53,030 nucleotides of DNA from an uncultured Chelatococcus sp. Its GTDB lineage: Bacteria; Pseudomonadota; Alphaproteobacteria; Rhizobiales; Beijerinckiaceae. Shown piece by piece: positions 1 through 8,914 of the stretch (position 1 is its first letter; every line of letters begins with the position of its first letter). Location: assembly GCA_937863995.1 (NCBI GenBank), contig CALMIK010000007.1, positions 1-53,030 of the forward strand. Reading direction: 5' to 3'. The notes beneath the pieces are model-generated. The model searched no databases, was not told where the DNA came from, and worked only from the letters and a program-made list of their open reading frames with translations. Made by a program: the position numbers and the translations under genes.

Positions 1-265
1 TCCTCCTCGCGCCAATTGAATCACGGCAGACCAAAACCAGAAAGTCCAAATGAGTCAGTCACGATGCCCGTTGGTATTAGACGAAAGACAAGCCTTCGTC
101 CGGGTCGGTATGTAAAAGCGATTGAATTTTTGCTTGTGGTCGAAGTTAAGAAAATTCATCAGCTTAAGGCAACATGCCGATTGCATGCGTCAACGCTCCG
201 CGCCCCGGGCATTGCTGCTCTGCGGCGTGTGCTGTCGATTATTTGAACGGAGGGTGGCTGGCCCG
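1..265. other. Left-edge intergenic stretch, no gene seen
   Basis: The first 265 bases lie downstream of recQ. Two frames stay open here, but neither translation looks like a protein: compositions are odd, no family is recognisable, and the longer one runs antisense through all of recQ. The stretch is somewhat less GC-rich than its surroundings. I see no tRNA and no clear terminator. Confidence 0.5.
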
Positions 266-2140
266 TCAGCCCTGCTCGCGCAGGAACGCTGCGATTGCGT
301 CCGCGAAGATCCGGCCGTAGCGCTCGAGCTTGGCCTCGCCGACGCCCTGCACCATGCGCATGGCGTAAAGGTCGGTGGGTTTGAGGCGGGCCATGTCGAT
401 GAGCGTGCGGTCGGGAAATATGATGTAGGCCGCGACCTGCTCGGTGCGCGCAAGCTCCAGGCGCACCGCGCGCAGGTGCTGGAAGAGGGTGTTCTCCTCG
501 GCCGTGAGGTCGCTGGCGGCCTCCGCGCGCGGGCTTTCGCGCCGGCGCTTGGGCTCCTCCTGCTGGGTGCGCAGCGTCAGCCGCTCGCGGCCGAACAGGA
601 TGTCCTCGCCCTTTTCCGTCAGCCGATAGCCGCTGTATTGCTCGCCCGTCTCCGCCACGGCGCCGGCGGCGAACAACTGCCGGATGACCGTGCTCCAGCC
701 TCGCTTGGTCTTGTCCCGGCCGACGCCGAACGTCTTGAGCTGGTCGTGGCCGAGGCGCGCGATGGCGTCGTTCGCCGTGCCGGTGAGGATATCGGCGATG
801 TGCGCCGCGCCGAAACGCTGCCCGGTGCGGGCGATGGCGGACAGAACCTTCTGCGCGTCGATGGTGGCGTCATAGAGGCTGACGCCGCCGCGGCACAGGT
901 CGCATGCGCCGCAGGGTTCGGTCGCTTCGCCGAAATAGGCGAGCAGCGCCTGCCTGCGGCAGGTCGCGCTCTCGCACAGCTCGACCATGGCGTTGAGCTT
1001 GTGGTTTTCGATGCGCCGACGCTCGTCGTCCACGTCCTTCTCGTCGATCTGGCGCCGGCGCAGCGCCATGTCGGAGGTGCCGTAGAGCGTCAGCGTCCAT
1101 GCCGGCAGGCCGTCGCGTCCGGCTCGGCCGATCTCCTGATAATAGCCCTCGACGGTGCCGGGCATGTCGGCGTGTGCGACGAAGCGGACATCGGGCTTGT
1201 TGATGCCCATGCCGAAGGCGACCGTCGCCACCATGACGACGTCGTTCTCCTGCAGGAAGAGGTCCTGGCGTTTGCCGCGCACGGCCTGATCGAGCCCGGC
1301 GTGATAGGCGAGGGCGCGGATGCCGCGCTGGGACAGGCTTTCGGCCAGTTCCTCGGTGCGCTTGCGCGCCGCCGCATAGACGATGCCGCTTGCTCCGTTG
1401 TGCGAGGCGACGAACTCCGCGATCTGCGCCACCGGGCGATCCTTCACCGCGAAGCGCAGGTCGAGATTGGGCCGGTCGAAGCTGTGCACGACGATGCGCG
1501 GCTCGCGCGGGAAGAGCTGCTGGACGATGTCGGCGCGGGTGGCGCGGTCGGCGGTGGCGGTAAGCGCAATGGTCTGCGGGCCGCCGAGCCGCTCTCGCAC
1601 CGTCTTGAGGTTGCGGTAATCGGGCCGGAAGTCGTGCCCCCATTGCGACACGCAATGCGCCTCGTCGATGGCGAGCCGGCGGATGCCGGTCTCGCGCAGC
1701 GCCGAAACGAGGTTGTCGCTGGCGAGCTTTTCTGGCGACACGAACAGCAGCCGCAACTCGCCCCGGCGCATCGCGCGCCACACGTCGCGGTTCTCTTCCT
1801 CGCTGTTGCCGGAATTCATGGTCGCGGCGGGGGCTCCCAGCGCCCGCAGCTGGCCGACCTGGTCACGCATCAGCGCCACCAGCGGCGACACGACGAGCGT
1901 CAACCCGCTTTCGTCGGTGAGGGCGGGCAACTGGTAGCACATCGACTTGCCGCTGCCTGTCGGCATCACGGCAAACACGTCCTCGCCGTTGAGCACGGCG
2001 GCGATGACCTCGTCCTGCCCCTGGCGGAAATCGTCGTAACCGAAGACGGATTTCAGCACCGATCGCGCGCGCCGGGCGATCTCCGGGTTCACCGGCTGCA
2101 CGGGAGCGCCATCCCCTCGTGCCCGCTCAGCCGCCGTCAT
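266..2140 (-). CDS. recQ: ATP-dependent DNA helicase RecQ
   Basis: A 624-residue 3'-5' DNA helicase of superfamily 2, acting in recombination and fork repair. Visible parts in order: Walker A (MPTGSGKS, about 59-66), a DEAH box (159-162) followed by CVSQWGHDFRPDY, the second RecA-like domain with GRAGRDG, a zinc-binding segment with CESATCRR and CGACDLC, a winged-helix domain, and a C-terminal HRDC domain ending near REQG. Length fits bacterial RecQ (about 610). The frame stays open far upstream, but the start at ATG 2140 is the right one because the homology begins there and the ATG overlaps the stop of the upstream exporter gene as ATGA, suggesting coupled translation. Confidence 0.97.
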   Translation of the reverse strand: MTAAERARGDGAPVQPVNPEIARRARSVLKSVFGYDDFRQGQDEVIAAVLNGEDVFAVMPTGSGKSMCYQLPALTDESGLTLVVSPLVALMRDQVGQLRALGAPAATMNSGNSEEENRDVWRAMRRGELRLLFVSPEKLASDNLVSALRETGIRRLAIDEAHCVSQWGHDFRPDYRNLKTVRERLGGPQTIALTATADRATRADIVQQLFPREPRIVVHSFDRPNLDLRFAVKDRPVAQIAEFVASHNGASGIVYAAARKRTEELAESLSQRGIRALAYHAGLDQAVRGKRQDLFLQENDVVMVATVAFGMGINKPDVRFVAHADMPGTVEGYYQEIGRAGRDGLPAWTLTLYGTSDMALRRRQIDEKDVDDERRRIENHKLNAMVELCESATCRRQALLAYFGEATEPCGACDLCRGGVSLYDATIDAQKVLSAIARTGQRFGAAHIADILTGTANDAIARLGHDQLKTFGVGRDKTKRGWSTVIRQLFAAGAVAETGEQYSGYRLTEKGEDILFGRERLTLRTQQEEPKRRRESPRAEAASDLTAEENTLFQHLRAVRLELARTEQVAAYIIFPDRTLIDMARLKPTDLYAMRMVQGVGEAKLERYGRIFADAIAAFLREQG

Positions 2141-2763
2141 GAGCGCGATGCAACCGCGACGGCGGCGCCCGCCATGACGGCGCCGGTCACGCGGTTGACG
2201 ACGGCCAGCGCACGCGGATTGGTCAGCAGCCGGCGCGCCCGCGCTGCCGCCAGCACATAGCCGGAGAAAATCACCGCCAACACGGCAAAGGTCACCGCGG
2301 CAAGCTCCGCATAGGTGAGCGGGGTCACGGCAGCAAGCGGAATGAAGCCCGGCAGCAGCGCGAGGTAAAACATCATCGCCTTCGGATTGGCGAGGCCGAC
2401 GAACAGGCCGCCGAAAAAGGCCGCGCCGCTTCCCTCGCTCACATCGAGCGGGGCGGCGGTAACGCTGACAGCCGGCGCGGTCCAGAACCGCCACGCGAGC
2501 CACAGCAGATAGGCGGCGCCAAGGTATTTGATGGCCACGAACACGCCGTGGAACGTCTGCGCCAGGACGGCGAGGCCCGTGACGGCCAGCGTCAGCCAGA
2601 CGACGTCGCTGATGATGATGCCGAGAATGAAAGGCATCAGCCCCCGGGTTCCCCGCGCCAGCACGCGCGCCACGATGGCCGCCACGGCCGGGCCTGGAAC
2701 TGCCGCCGCGATGGCGAGCGCGCCGGCGAACAGGGTGAGGGCGGCGATGTCGATGCCGGGCAC
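2137..2763 (-). CDS. LysE/RhtB-family amino-acid exporter
   Basis: A 208-residue inner-membrane protein of the LysE/RhtB family, which exports amino acids or their analogues; the substrate cannot be read from sequence. About six hydrophobic segments are present, with the family hallmark PGPAVAAIVARVLARG in the first 40 residues and GLANPKAMMFYLALLPGF near the middle. I place the start at GTG 2763: an AGGAG lies seven bases upstream and the protein then begins MPGIDIAAL, as relatives do. The frame stays open for 44 more upstream codons without family similarity. It sits between recF and recQ on the same strand and overlaps recQ by four bases (ATGA). Confidence 0.9.
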   Translation of the reverse strand: MPGIDIAALTLFAGALAIAAAVPGPAVAAIVARVLARGTRGLMPFILGIIISDVVWLTLAVTGLAVLAQTFHGVFVAIKYLGAAYLLWLAWRFWTAPAVSVTAAPLDVSEGSGAAFFGGLFVGLANPKAMMFYLALLPGFIPLAAVTPLTYAELAAVTFAVLAVIFSGYVLAAARARRLLTNPRALAVVNRVTGAVMAGAAVAVASRS

Positions 2764-2782
2764 GGGAAAACTCCTGAAAGAT

Positions 2783-2821
2783 AAAGCATTTCCGCGTTTC
2801 GACGCAACGTCGAAATGCTTT
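2783..2821. repeat. Palindromic intergenic repeat, copy A
   Basis: A perfect 10-bp inverted repeat (AAAGCATTTC and GAAATGCTTT) with a 19-base spacer, in the recF/exporter junction. The 36 bases 2786-2821 align without gaps to 24631-24666 (27 of 36 identical by eye) and more loosely to 9936-9971 (23 of 36). It looks like a member of an interspersed palindromic family. Confidence 0.6.
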
Positions 2822-2846
2822 GGTCCGGCGCCGGCAAATCGGGCCA

Positions 2847-3998
2847 TCAGCCGGGCCACCCATCCTGAATAGCGTGTCCGGGTGTTACCACGCAAGTGAG
2901 CGCCGCGGCGGGCAGGTCGGCGAATAACGCAGGATCGGCGCCGGTCATGAACACCTGGCTGCCGATGCCCGCGAGCGCCCCGAACAGCGCCTCGCGCCGG
3001 CGCGGATCGAGATGCGCCGCCACCTCGTCAAGCAGCACGAGCGGCGCGATGGCGCTCATCCGCGCCACGAGCCGCGCATGCGCCAGCACCAGCCCGATCA
3101 GGAGCGCCTTCTGCTCGCCCGTGGAAGAACGGGCGGCCGGAATGCCCTTGTCCGCATGATGCACCACGAGGTCGCTGGTCTGCGGGCCGTTCAGCGCACG
3201 CCCCGCCGCGCGGTCCCGCGCGCGGCTCTCGCGCAGCAGGCGTCGGAAACGGTCCTCGACGTCGACGGCGGGAATCATTGCGAGGTCGCGCTCCATCGCG
3301 CCCTCCAGCGCGCAGCGCGCGGCGGGAAAAGGGGAGGCGCGGTCGTGTCCGGCCTCGATCAGCGCCGAGAGGCGTGCGACCGCCTCGAGGCGCGCGGCGG
3401 CGACGGCGACGGCGAGTTCCGCTACTTCCTGCTCGATCGAGTCGAGCCAGCGCGAATCGAAGGGCTGCTCCTGCAGCACGCGGTTGCGCGAAGCGAGCGC
3501 GCGCTCGAAAGCGTTGGTGCGCGTGCCGTGCGCGGGGTCGATGGCGAGCACCATGCGGTCGAGGAAGCGGCGCCTGTCGCCGGCGGCGCCGGTGAACAGG
3601 CCGTCGAGGGCAGGCGTCAGCCATACCACGCGCAGATATTCGGCAAAGGCGGCGGGCGATGAAACAGGCGCGCCGTCGATCCGGCATTTTCGTGCGGACG
3701 CGGCGGGTTCGAGACCTGTGCCGAGCCGGGCGTCGCCGGTCGCCGCATCGAGCGTGACGGACACCGCGAAACCGCCGCTGCCCTCGGTGCGGGCCATGTC
3801 CGCAAAGGGCGCGCGGCGCAGCCCGCGTCCGGGCGTGAACAGCGACAGGGCTTCAAGCAAGTTGGTCTTGCCCGCGCCGTTCTCTCCCACGAACGCCACC
3901 ACCGGCGCGTCGAGCGCGAGATCGAGCGCCGGATAGCTGCGGAAATCGGTCAGCGCAAGGCGCGTGACCCGTCGCGGGGCGAATGAAGGGTCGGACAC
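2847..3998 (-). CDS. recF: DNA replication and repair protein RecF
   Basis: A 383-residue SMC/ABC-type ATPase that loads RecA at single-strand gaps with RecO and RecR. Near the N-terminus it shows LALTDFRSY, the family opening, then a Walker A P-loop (GENGAGKTNLLEALS); near the C-terminus are the signature region (STGEQKALLIGL) and Walker B (PLVLLDEVAAHLD). Length is typical. The start is GTG 3998, giving MSDPSFAPRRVTRLALTDF; no strong ribosome site is visible. It follows dnaN on the same strand after about 100 bases, the usual dnaA-dnaN-recF order, although a hairpin lies in that gap. Confidence 0.96.
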   Translation of the reverse strand: MSDPSFAPRRVTRLALTDFRSYPALDLALDAPVVAFVGENGAGKTNLLEALSLFTPGRGLRRAPFADMARTEGSGGFAVSVTLDAATGDARLGTGLEPAASARKCRIDGAPVSSPAAFAEYLRVVWLTPALDGLFTGAAGDRRRFLDRMVLAIDPAHGTRTNAFERALASRNRVLQEQPFDSRWLDSIEQEVAELAVAVAAARLEAVARLSALIEAGHDRASPFPAARCALEGAMERDLAMIPAVDVEDRFRRLLRESRARDRAAGRALNGPQTSDLVVHHADKGIPAARSSTGEQKALLIGLVLAHARLVARMSAIAPLVLLDEVAAHLDPRRREALFGALAGIGSQVFMTGADPALFADLPAAALTCVVTPGHAIQDGWPG

Positions 3999-4023
3999 AC
4001 GTCAGGCAGTTTGAAAGCGCTCG

Positions 4024-4049
4024 CCGGTCAGACGGAAGCGTCTGGCCGG
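4024..4049 (-). terminator. Hairpin downstream of dnaN, possible terminator
   Basis: CCGGTCAGACG, GAAG tetraloop, CGTCTGGCCGG: an 11-bp stem with one G-T wobble, between dnaN and recF. No U-tract follows on the minus strand, so it may only attenuate transcription or protect mRNA ends. Confidence 0.4.
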
Positions 4050-4106
4050 TCGGAGTTCGACTCTGGTGAATATCAGATGCGCACGGGTATTTGACACGCG
4101 CGCGTA

Positions 4107-5225
4107 TTAGACTCGCATCGGCATCAGCACGTAAAGGGCATCCGCGCCCTCACGATCCTGCACCAGGGTGGGAGAGCCCGGATCGGCGAGCAGCAACAGT
4201 GCCGTATCGCCGCCGAGCTGGCTGGCGATGTCGAGCAGGTAGCGCGCGTTGAATCCGATGTCGAGCGCATCCGAATCGTACTCGACCTCGATCTCTTCCG
4301 TCGCGCTGCCCGAATCGGGGTTGGTCACGGAGAGCGTCAGCCGGCCCTCCGTCAGCGACAGCTTCACCGCCCTTCCGCGTTCGGACGAGATCGTCGACAC
4401 GCGATCAACGGCGGTGGCGAAATCGGCCCGATCCACCACGAGACGCTTGTCGTTGTTCTGCGGGATGACGCGCTGGTAATCCGGGAAGGTACCGTCGATC
4501 AGCTTCGACGTCAGCACCACGGTGCCGGCCGTGACGCGAATTTTGCTCGGCGACAGCTCGACCTGCACGTCGCCCTCGATGCCGTCGACGAGCTTCTGGA
4601 TCTCGGTGACCGCCTTGCGCGGCACGATCACGCCGGGGATGTCCTGCGCACCGGCCGGTGCATCCGTCTCGACGCGGGCGAGGCGATGGCCATCGGTCGC
4701 GACCGCCCGCAGCTTGCGCGTGCCGTCGGCGTCGAACGCGTGGAAATAGATGCCGTTGAGGTAGTAGCGCGTCTCTTCGGTCGAGATCGCGAACTGCGTC
4801 TTGTCGATGAGCTTCTTCAGCTCCGCCGCCTTGATGGTGAAGGCGTGGGGGAGTTCATCCGCCGCGAGATCGGGGAAATCGCTTTCCGGCAGCGCCTGCA
4901 GCGTGAAGCGCGAACGCCCGGCGCGGATGACGACCTGCGCCCCTTCCTGCGCGCTCTCGAGCACGATCTGCGCGCCGTCGGGGAGCTTGCGGATGATGTC
5001 GTAGATCACGTAAGCGGGCACCGTGGTGGCGCCTTCCTGCGCCACGTCGGCGGCGAGCGTCTCGGACACTTCGAGGTCGAGATCGGTCGCGCGCAGTTGC
5101 AGGGCGCCGCCCTCGGTGCGCAGCAGCACGTTGGAGAGAATCGGGATGGTGTTGCGCCGTTCCACGACCCGGTGGACATGGCCGAGCGATTTGAGGAGCG
5201 CTGCCCGCTCGACGGTGACCTTCAT
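4107..5225 (-). CDS. dnaN: DNA polymerase III sliding clamp (beta subunit)
   Basis: A 372-residue protein that forms the ring-shaped dimer tethering polymerase III to DNA. The N-terminus MKVTVERAALLKSLGHVHRV and the motif RRNTIPILSNVLL are diagnostic, and the C-terminus ends YVLMPMRV as in other clamps. Three clamp domains of about 120 residues each fit the length. I chose ATG 5225 rather than the ATG four codons upstream because GGAAG lies five bases before it and the family begins MKVT. It is separated from dnaA by about 255 bases containing a hairpin. Confidence 0.98.
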   Translation of the reverse strand: MKVTVERAALLKSLGHVHRVVERRNTIPILSNVLLRTEGGALQLRATDLDLEVSETLAADVAQEGATTVPAYVIYDIIRKLPDGAQIVLESAQEGAQVVIRAGRSRFTLQALPESDFPDLAADELPHAFTIKAAELKKLIDKTQFAISTEETRYYLNGIYFHAFDADGTRKLRAVATDGHRLARVETDAPAGAQDIPGVIVPRKAVTEIQKLVDGIEGDVQVELSPSKIRVTAGTVVLTSKLIDGTFPDYQRVIPQNNDKRLVVDRADFATAVDRVSTISSERGRAVKLSLTEGRLTLSVTNPDSGSATEEIEVEYDSDALDIGFNARYLLDIASQLGGDTALLLLADPGSPTLVQDREGADALYVLMPMRV

Positions 5226-5439
5226 CGACACTTCCATTCAACTTGCACGCCGGACTGCCTACCCCTGCGCGCGGCGATGAAGCGCGGCACCGGAAACAGA
5301 AGGTGCGGCACCGGGATGCCAACGGCACGGGCGGGGAGGGGAACAATGGCGTCTCCCGCGCCCGGAAGCAAGAGGCGAAACGCCGCCGCGGCCAGCTTTC
5401 CAAAAACTTCAGGTTCGCGCCGTGAATTTCGCGGCCGAT

Positions 5440-5464
5440 GATGCGCGCGGTTTACGCGCGCATC
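5440..5464 (-). terminator. Perfect 10-bp hairpin just after dnaA
   Basis: GATGCGCGCG, five-base loop, CGCGCGCATC, beginning 16 bases beyond the dnaA stop. On the minus strand no U-tract follows; a run of five T lies on the plus-strand side. It may partly terminate dnaA or separate dnaA from dnaN expression. Confidence 0.4.
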
Positions 5465-5480
5465 GCTTTTTGCGGCTGAA

Positions 5481-7058
5481 TCACTCCTGCAGCATGCGCT
5501 TGAGCAGCTCGATCTCTTCCTTCAGCGGCACGTCCTCGCCGATGGTCTTCTCGATCTTGCGCACGGCGTGCAGCACGGTGGTGTGATCGCGCCCGCCGAA
5601 GCGGCGGCCGATCTCGGGCAGCGAGCGCAGGGTCAGGATCTTGGACAGGTACATCGCGATCTGGCGCGGCTTGACGACGGCGGCGGTGCGCCGCTCCGAC
5701 AGGATATCGGCGCGCGACACGTTGTAGCGGCTCGCCACCAGCTTCTGGATGTCCTCGATCTTCACCCGACGCGGCTCGCGGGTGCGGATGAGATCGCGGA
5801 TGGCCACTTCCGCCGTTTCCAGCGTCAGCGTCGTGCCGGTCAGCGTGGTATGCGCGAGCAGGCGGTTGACCGCGCCGTCGAGGTCGCGCCCGTTGGTGGC
5901 GATGACCCTGGCCACGTAGGACACCACGGCCTGGGGCACCTGGAACGTGGGGTTGACCGCCTGCACCGCATCGATGCGCGCGGCCAGGATGCGGGTGCGC
6001 AGTTCCTCGTCGAGCGAGCTTACCTCGACGACGAGCCCGCCGGCCAGCCGCGACGACACCCGCTCGTCGAGCGCGTCGAGATCGGACGGAGGCCTGTCGG
6101 CCGCGACGACGATCTGGCGCCCGGCGTCGATCAGCGCGTTGATGGTGTGGCCGAACTCCTGCTGGATCGACTTGCCTTGCAGGAACTGCACGTCGTCGAT
6201 GATCAGGAGGTCGATGCCGCGCAGCTTCTCCTTGAAGGCAAGCGCGGTCTGGGCCTTGAGCGCGGCGACGAAGCCGTACATGAAGCGGTCGGCGGTGAGG
6301 TAGATGATGCGCTTGCCCTGGATCTGCGCCTCATGCGCGATCGCCTGCAGCAGGTGCGTTTTGCCGAGACCGACGCCGGCGTGAAGATAGAGCGGGTTGT
6401 AGAGGGCGGGGCCGGCGGTGTGGCGGGCCACGCGCTCCGCCGCAGCGTGGGCAAGGGCGTTCGAGCTGCCGATGATGAAGCTCTCGAAGGTGAGGCGCCC
6501 GTCGAGCGGGTTGCCGCTGAGGTCGCTCGCGGCGGCGGCCGCTGCAGCCTGAGCCGGTGAGCTCGCGGGCGCTGCGGCGCTGCGTGCGGCGGGCTGCTGC
6601 GCCGGGCTGCGCTGGGCAGCGGCGGGTGCCGCGGGGCGCAAGGGCTCGACGTTGCGTGCCTGCGCGGCGGGCGGAGCACCCACGGTGCCGCCGGCCTTGT
6701 CGCGCACGCCGAAGGTCACGCGGGCGAGCGGCGGATATTCGGCGCGGTAAAGCTGCAGCACACGGTCTGCGTAATGGGACTCGATCCAGCTTTTCAGGAA
6801 TCGCGTCGGCACGGTCATGTGCGCGACGTCGCGGTTGACCGATGCGAGCTCCAGCCGGCCAAACCAGCTTGCGAACACGTCCTCGCCAAGCTCCGCGCGC
6901 AGCCGCCGCTTGACGCGCGGCCAAGCGTTCTCCGCCGAATCCCCGTCCCGGCCGTCATCCCCGTCGGAATCTGACAGGGCACCCAAAGCGCTGAAGGACG
7001 CGCTGTCGCCGTCCTGGTGGGCTTTGGCATATTTCGCGCTGTCATCGGCTTTAAACAT
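5481..7058 (-). CDS. dnaA: Chromosomal replication initiator protein DnaA
   Basis: A 525-residue AAA+ initiator that binds DnaA boxes and melts the origin. Domain I ([21 protein letters not shown], starting near residue 46) follows an acidic N-terminal tail of about 45 residues. Domain II is an Ala/Pro/Gln-rich linker (about 125-180). Domain III carries Walker A ([10 protein letters not shown], about 228-237) and Walker B ([10 protein letters not shown], about 284-293). Domain IV ends with the helix-turn-helix signature [19 protein letters not shown] 7058 has AGGCGGAG upstream. The long disordered linker and tail make it longer than E. coli DnaA (467), common in rhizobia. Downstream are dnaN and recF; upstream lies an unusually long gene-free region. 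Confidence 0.97.
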   Translation of the reverse strand: MFKADDSAKYAKAHQDGDSASFSALGALSDSDGDDGRDGDSAENAWPRVKRRLRAELGEDVFASWFGRLELASVNRDVAHMTVPTRFLKSWIESHYADRVLQLYRAEYPPLARVTFGVRDKAGGTVGAPPAAQARNVEPLRPAAPAAAQRSPAQQPAARSAAAPASSPAQAAAAAAASDLSGNPLDGRLTFESFIIGSSNALAHAAAERVARHTAGPALYNPLYLHAGVGLGKTHLLQAIAHEAQIQGKRIIYLTADRFMYGFVAALKAQTALAFKEKLRGIDLLIIDDVQFLQGKSIQQEFGHTINALIDAGRQIVVAADRPPSDLDALDERVSSRLAGGLVVEVSSLDEELRTRILAARIDAVQAVNPTFQVPQAVVSYVARVIATNGRDLDGAVNRLLAHTTLTGTTLTLETAEVAIRDLIRTREPRRVKIEDIQKLVASRYNVSRADILSERRTAAVVKPRQIAMYLSKILTLRSLPEIGRRFGGRDHTTVLHAVRKIEKTIGEDVPLKEEIELLKRMLQE

Positions 7059-8423
7059 GGTTTCGACGCTCCGCCTTGTCAGTCATGGGCCGCTGCTGCC
7101 GCGCCTGCCCAGGATCTTTTCATCTGTTATGTTTCGCGCCCTTGCTTCCTGAGAAGCCCGACGCGGCTGGCTTTCGCCCGATTTCGCGGCCGCGTCACGC
7201 GCGGCCAGGATGCCGTACATCCGGGTGGGGTCGCAGGACCCGATCTCCTCGCCCCGAATTGACGGCTCCCAAATTCCTGCATTCCAAAACCGCAGCGCCG
7301 ACGCACGAGCTTCTAGCTCCCGGTCGTTTCGTGTCGCCGCGGAACCGCGCCGACAGCGCCCGTTGCTGTAGCGCTGCGCCTAACGACACACCGGGATGCG
7401 GCGATATCGATCGCAGCGCACCGGCCCCATGGAGGCAGCGCAACGCAACTAAACGATTTTACGCAAACACCTAACTGGTACGTACCACCAATCCACGGAC
7501 GGGACCGGAAGCGCGTGAAGGACAACTTACCATGCGCGGCAACCCTGGAGGGTCGCGACAATCAATACCGGCCATGGAGCCGGACCGAATTCGCTGATGA
7601 GGCCTGCTGCCTGAGGAGAATGAGGCGAACATGCAGAACTTGTAGCGTATTGAACACATCTGCGTGCAAGTGTTTTTTATGTTGATTTATACTACTAAGC
7701 ACCCCGCACTAACAAATACGCATACGCTGCACGTCATGCACCCGAATAAACCTTACACAGTAGATTGGTTTTATTCGAATGAGTACTCATTGCCGGCCGC
7801 GCGTGAACTTTCGACGAGGCGAAAGCTTCGACGACCAACCCCCTGAATTGGAGAGGCAAAGTTGTCCCGAAGGCAAACTAACCTTACTTCAACTCTCCCG
7901 TCGCATGCAACTGTGCAAAACCCTCACGGACTGACGAATCTCGATGCCCGCCGATTCGTTGACGGGAGACTCCGTCGAACACGCGCAACAACGTCTTGTT
8001 GAATCGGCGTGATTTTTCGTTGGATCTTTTTTGCCAGCATAATTTCTTTTGCACATTTTGCCCAGCCACGACGCGAATTTTCCCCTCCGAAAGGGAGGGA
8101 TTCGCGACCGCACGAGACCTTTGCCCCCTAACGGTTTGTTTTGCCGATGGATTATTTGCGCGACCGGCTGCCGCGTTTTTGAGCCGCCAACGTGTTCCCG
8201 ATACCCCCCCTGTCAAGGCGATTTTAAGCAACACCGGCGGCGAAAATACTAGAATCAGCAGTGGCACCGGCAAGAAACCGAAAATGCGGAAGGCATTCTT
8301 TCCCGCGTTGTCAAGCTGCCTGGCCAACACATGTCGGCAGTGCTCGAAAGAGCAGTCACGCGGAAAACCGCGCGGCCTGTCTCCATGTATTGTTGCAAAT
8401 GTGGAAGAGTTGCATCGGCAACG
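7059..8423. other. Gene-free region upstream of dnaA; possible regulatory or origin region
   Basis: About 1.36 kb between dnaA and the rpsT terminator. Open frames exist on both strands but none has a plausible protein. GC falls relative to neighbours, most clearly at 7640-7790. Two perfect palindromes are visible: TGGTACGTACCA (7476-7487) and AATGAGTACTCATT (7778-7791); a small hairpin lies at about 8084-8100. It must contain the dnaA promoter. I looked for the DnaA box TTATCCACA and close variants on both strands and saw no good match, so an oriC call is not supported by eye. Confidence 0.45.
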
Positions 8424-8449
8424 AAAAAGCCCGGCCAGAGGCCGGGCTC
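8424..8449 (-). terminator. Rho-independent terminator of rpsT
   Basis: On the minus strand AGCCCGGCC, a three-base loop and GGCCGGGCT are followed by five T, starting about 30 bases after the rpsT stop. This is a classic intrinsic terminator. Confidence 0.9.
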
Positions 8450-8479
8450 GAAACGGGTAGCGCTGCTTATTGCGCGCTA

Positions 8480-8746
8480 TCAGGCCTGCAGTGCCTTCAC
8501 GCGGCTCGACAGGCGCGAAACCTTGCGCGAGGCGGTGTTCTTGTGGAGCACGCCCTTCTGTGCGGCGCGGATCAGTTCCGGCTCCGCCAAGCGCAGTGCT
8601 TCCAGCGCAGCAGTGTGATCACCGGCGCCGATTGCGGTCTCGACCTTGCGCACGAACGTCCGCATGCGGCTCTTGCGCGACTTGTTGATGGCGGTCCTGA
8701 GAGCGATTTTACGAACCGCCTTCTTTGCGGACGCAGTATTTGCCAT
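8480..8746 (-). CDS. rpsT: 30S ribosomal protein S20
   Basis: An 88-residue basic helical protein that binds 16S rRNA early in 30S assembly. The opening [17 protein letters not shown] and the C-terminal [19 protein letters not shown] are the family's most conserved parts, and the length is standard. ATG 8746 is preceded by AGAGGA. It has its own strong terminator, so it forms a single-gene unit upstream of dnaA. Linkage of rpsT and dnaA is common in rhizobia, though usually with a shorter gap. Confidence 0.97.
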   Translation of the reverse strand: MANTASAKKAVRKIALRTAINKSRKSRMRTFVRKVETAIGAGDHTAALEALRLAEPELIRAAQKGVLHKNTASRKVSRLSSRVKALQA

Positions 8747-8914
8747 GATGTCCTCTTGTCATTCCGACCTGCGCGCCACACGGAAACAGACCGCGCGATC
8801 GGCATAGGCTTGGTTGTGAACCGGGTTAAGATCTCTGCTGCGCAGCCGCGAGCACGAATCCCGCCGGACAAGACGCTTATGAAGGCGCGCTTATAGTGCG
8901 GATACGCTTCTTCG

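Noticed and set aside
122..2260. 712-codon open frame on the plus strand
   Set aside because: It runs antisense through recQ and its translation has the Arg/Ala/His/Asp-rich look of a high-GC shadow frame; no family features.
7664..7846. 60-codon plus-strand frame in the dnaA upstream region
   Set aside because: Low-complexity start, no ribosome site and no family; the AT-rich DNA explains the open frame.
7884..8330. 148-codon frame upstream of dnaA
   Set aside because: No recognisable domain, no good ribosome site and an odd mixture of residues; treated as non-coding.
7059..8423. Cluster of DnaA boxes (oriC)
   Set aside because: No TTATCCACA or single-mismatch copies were seen on either strand, so an origin was not called.
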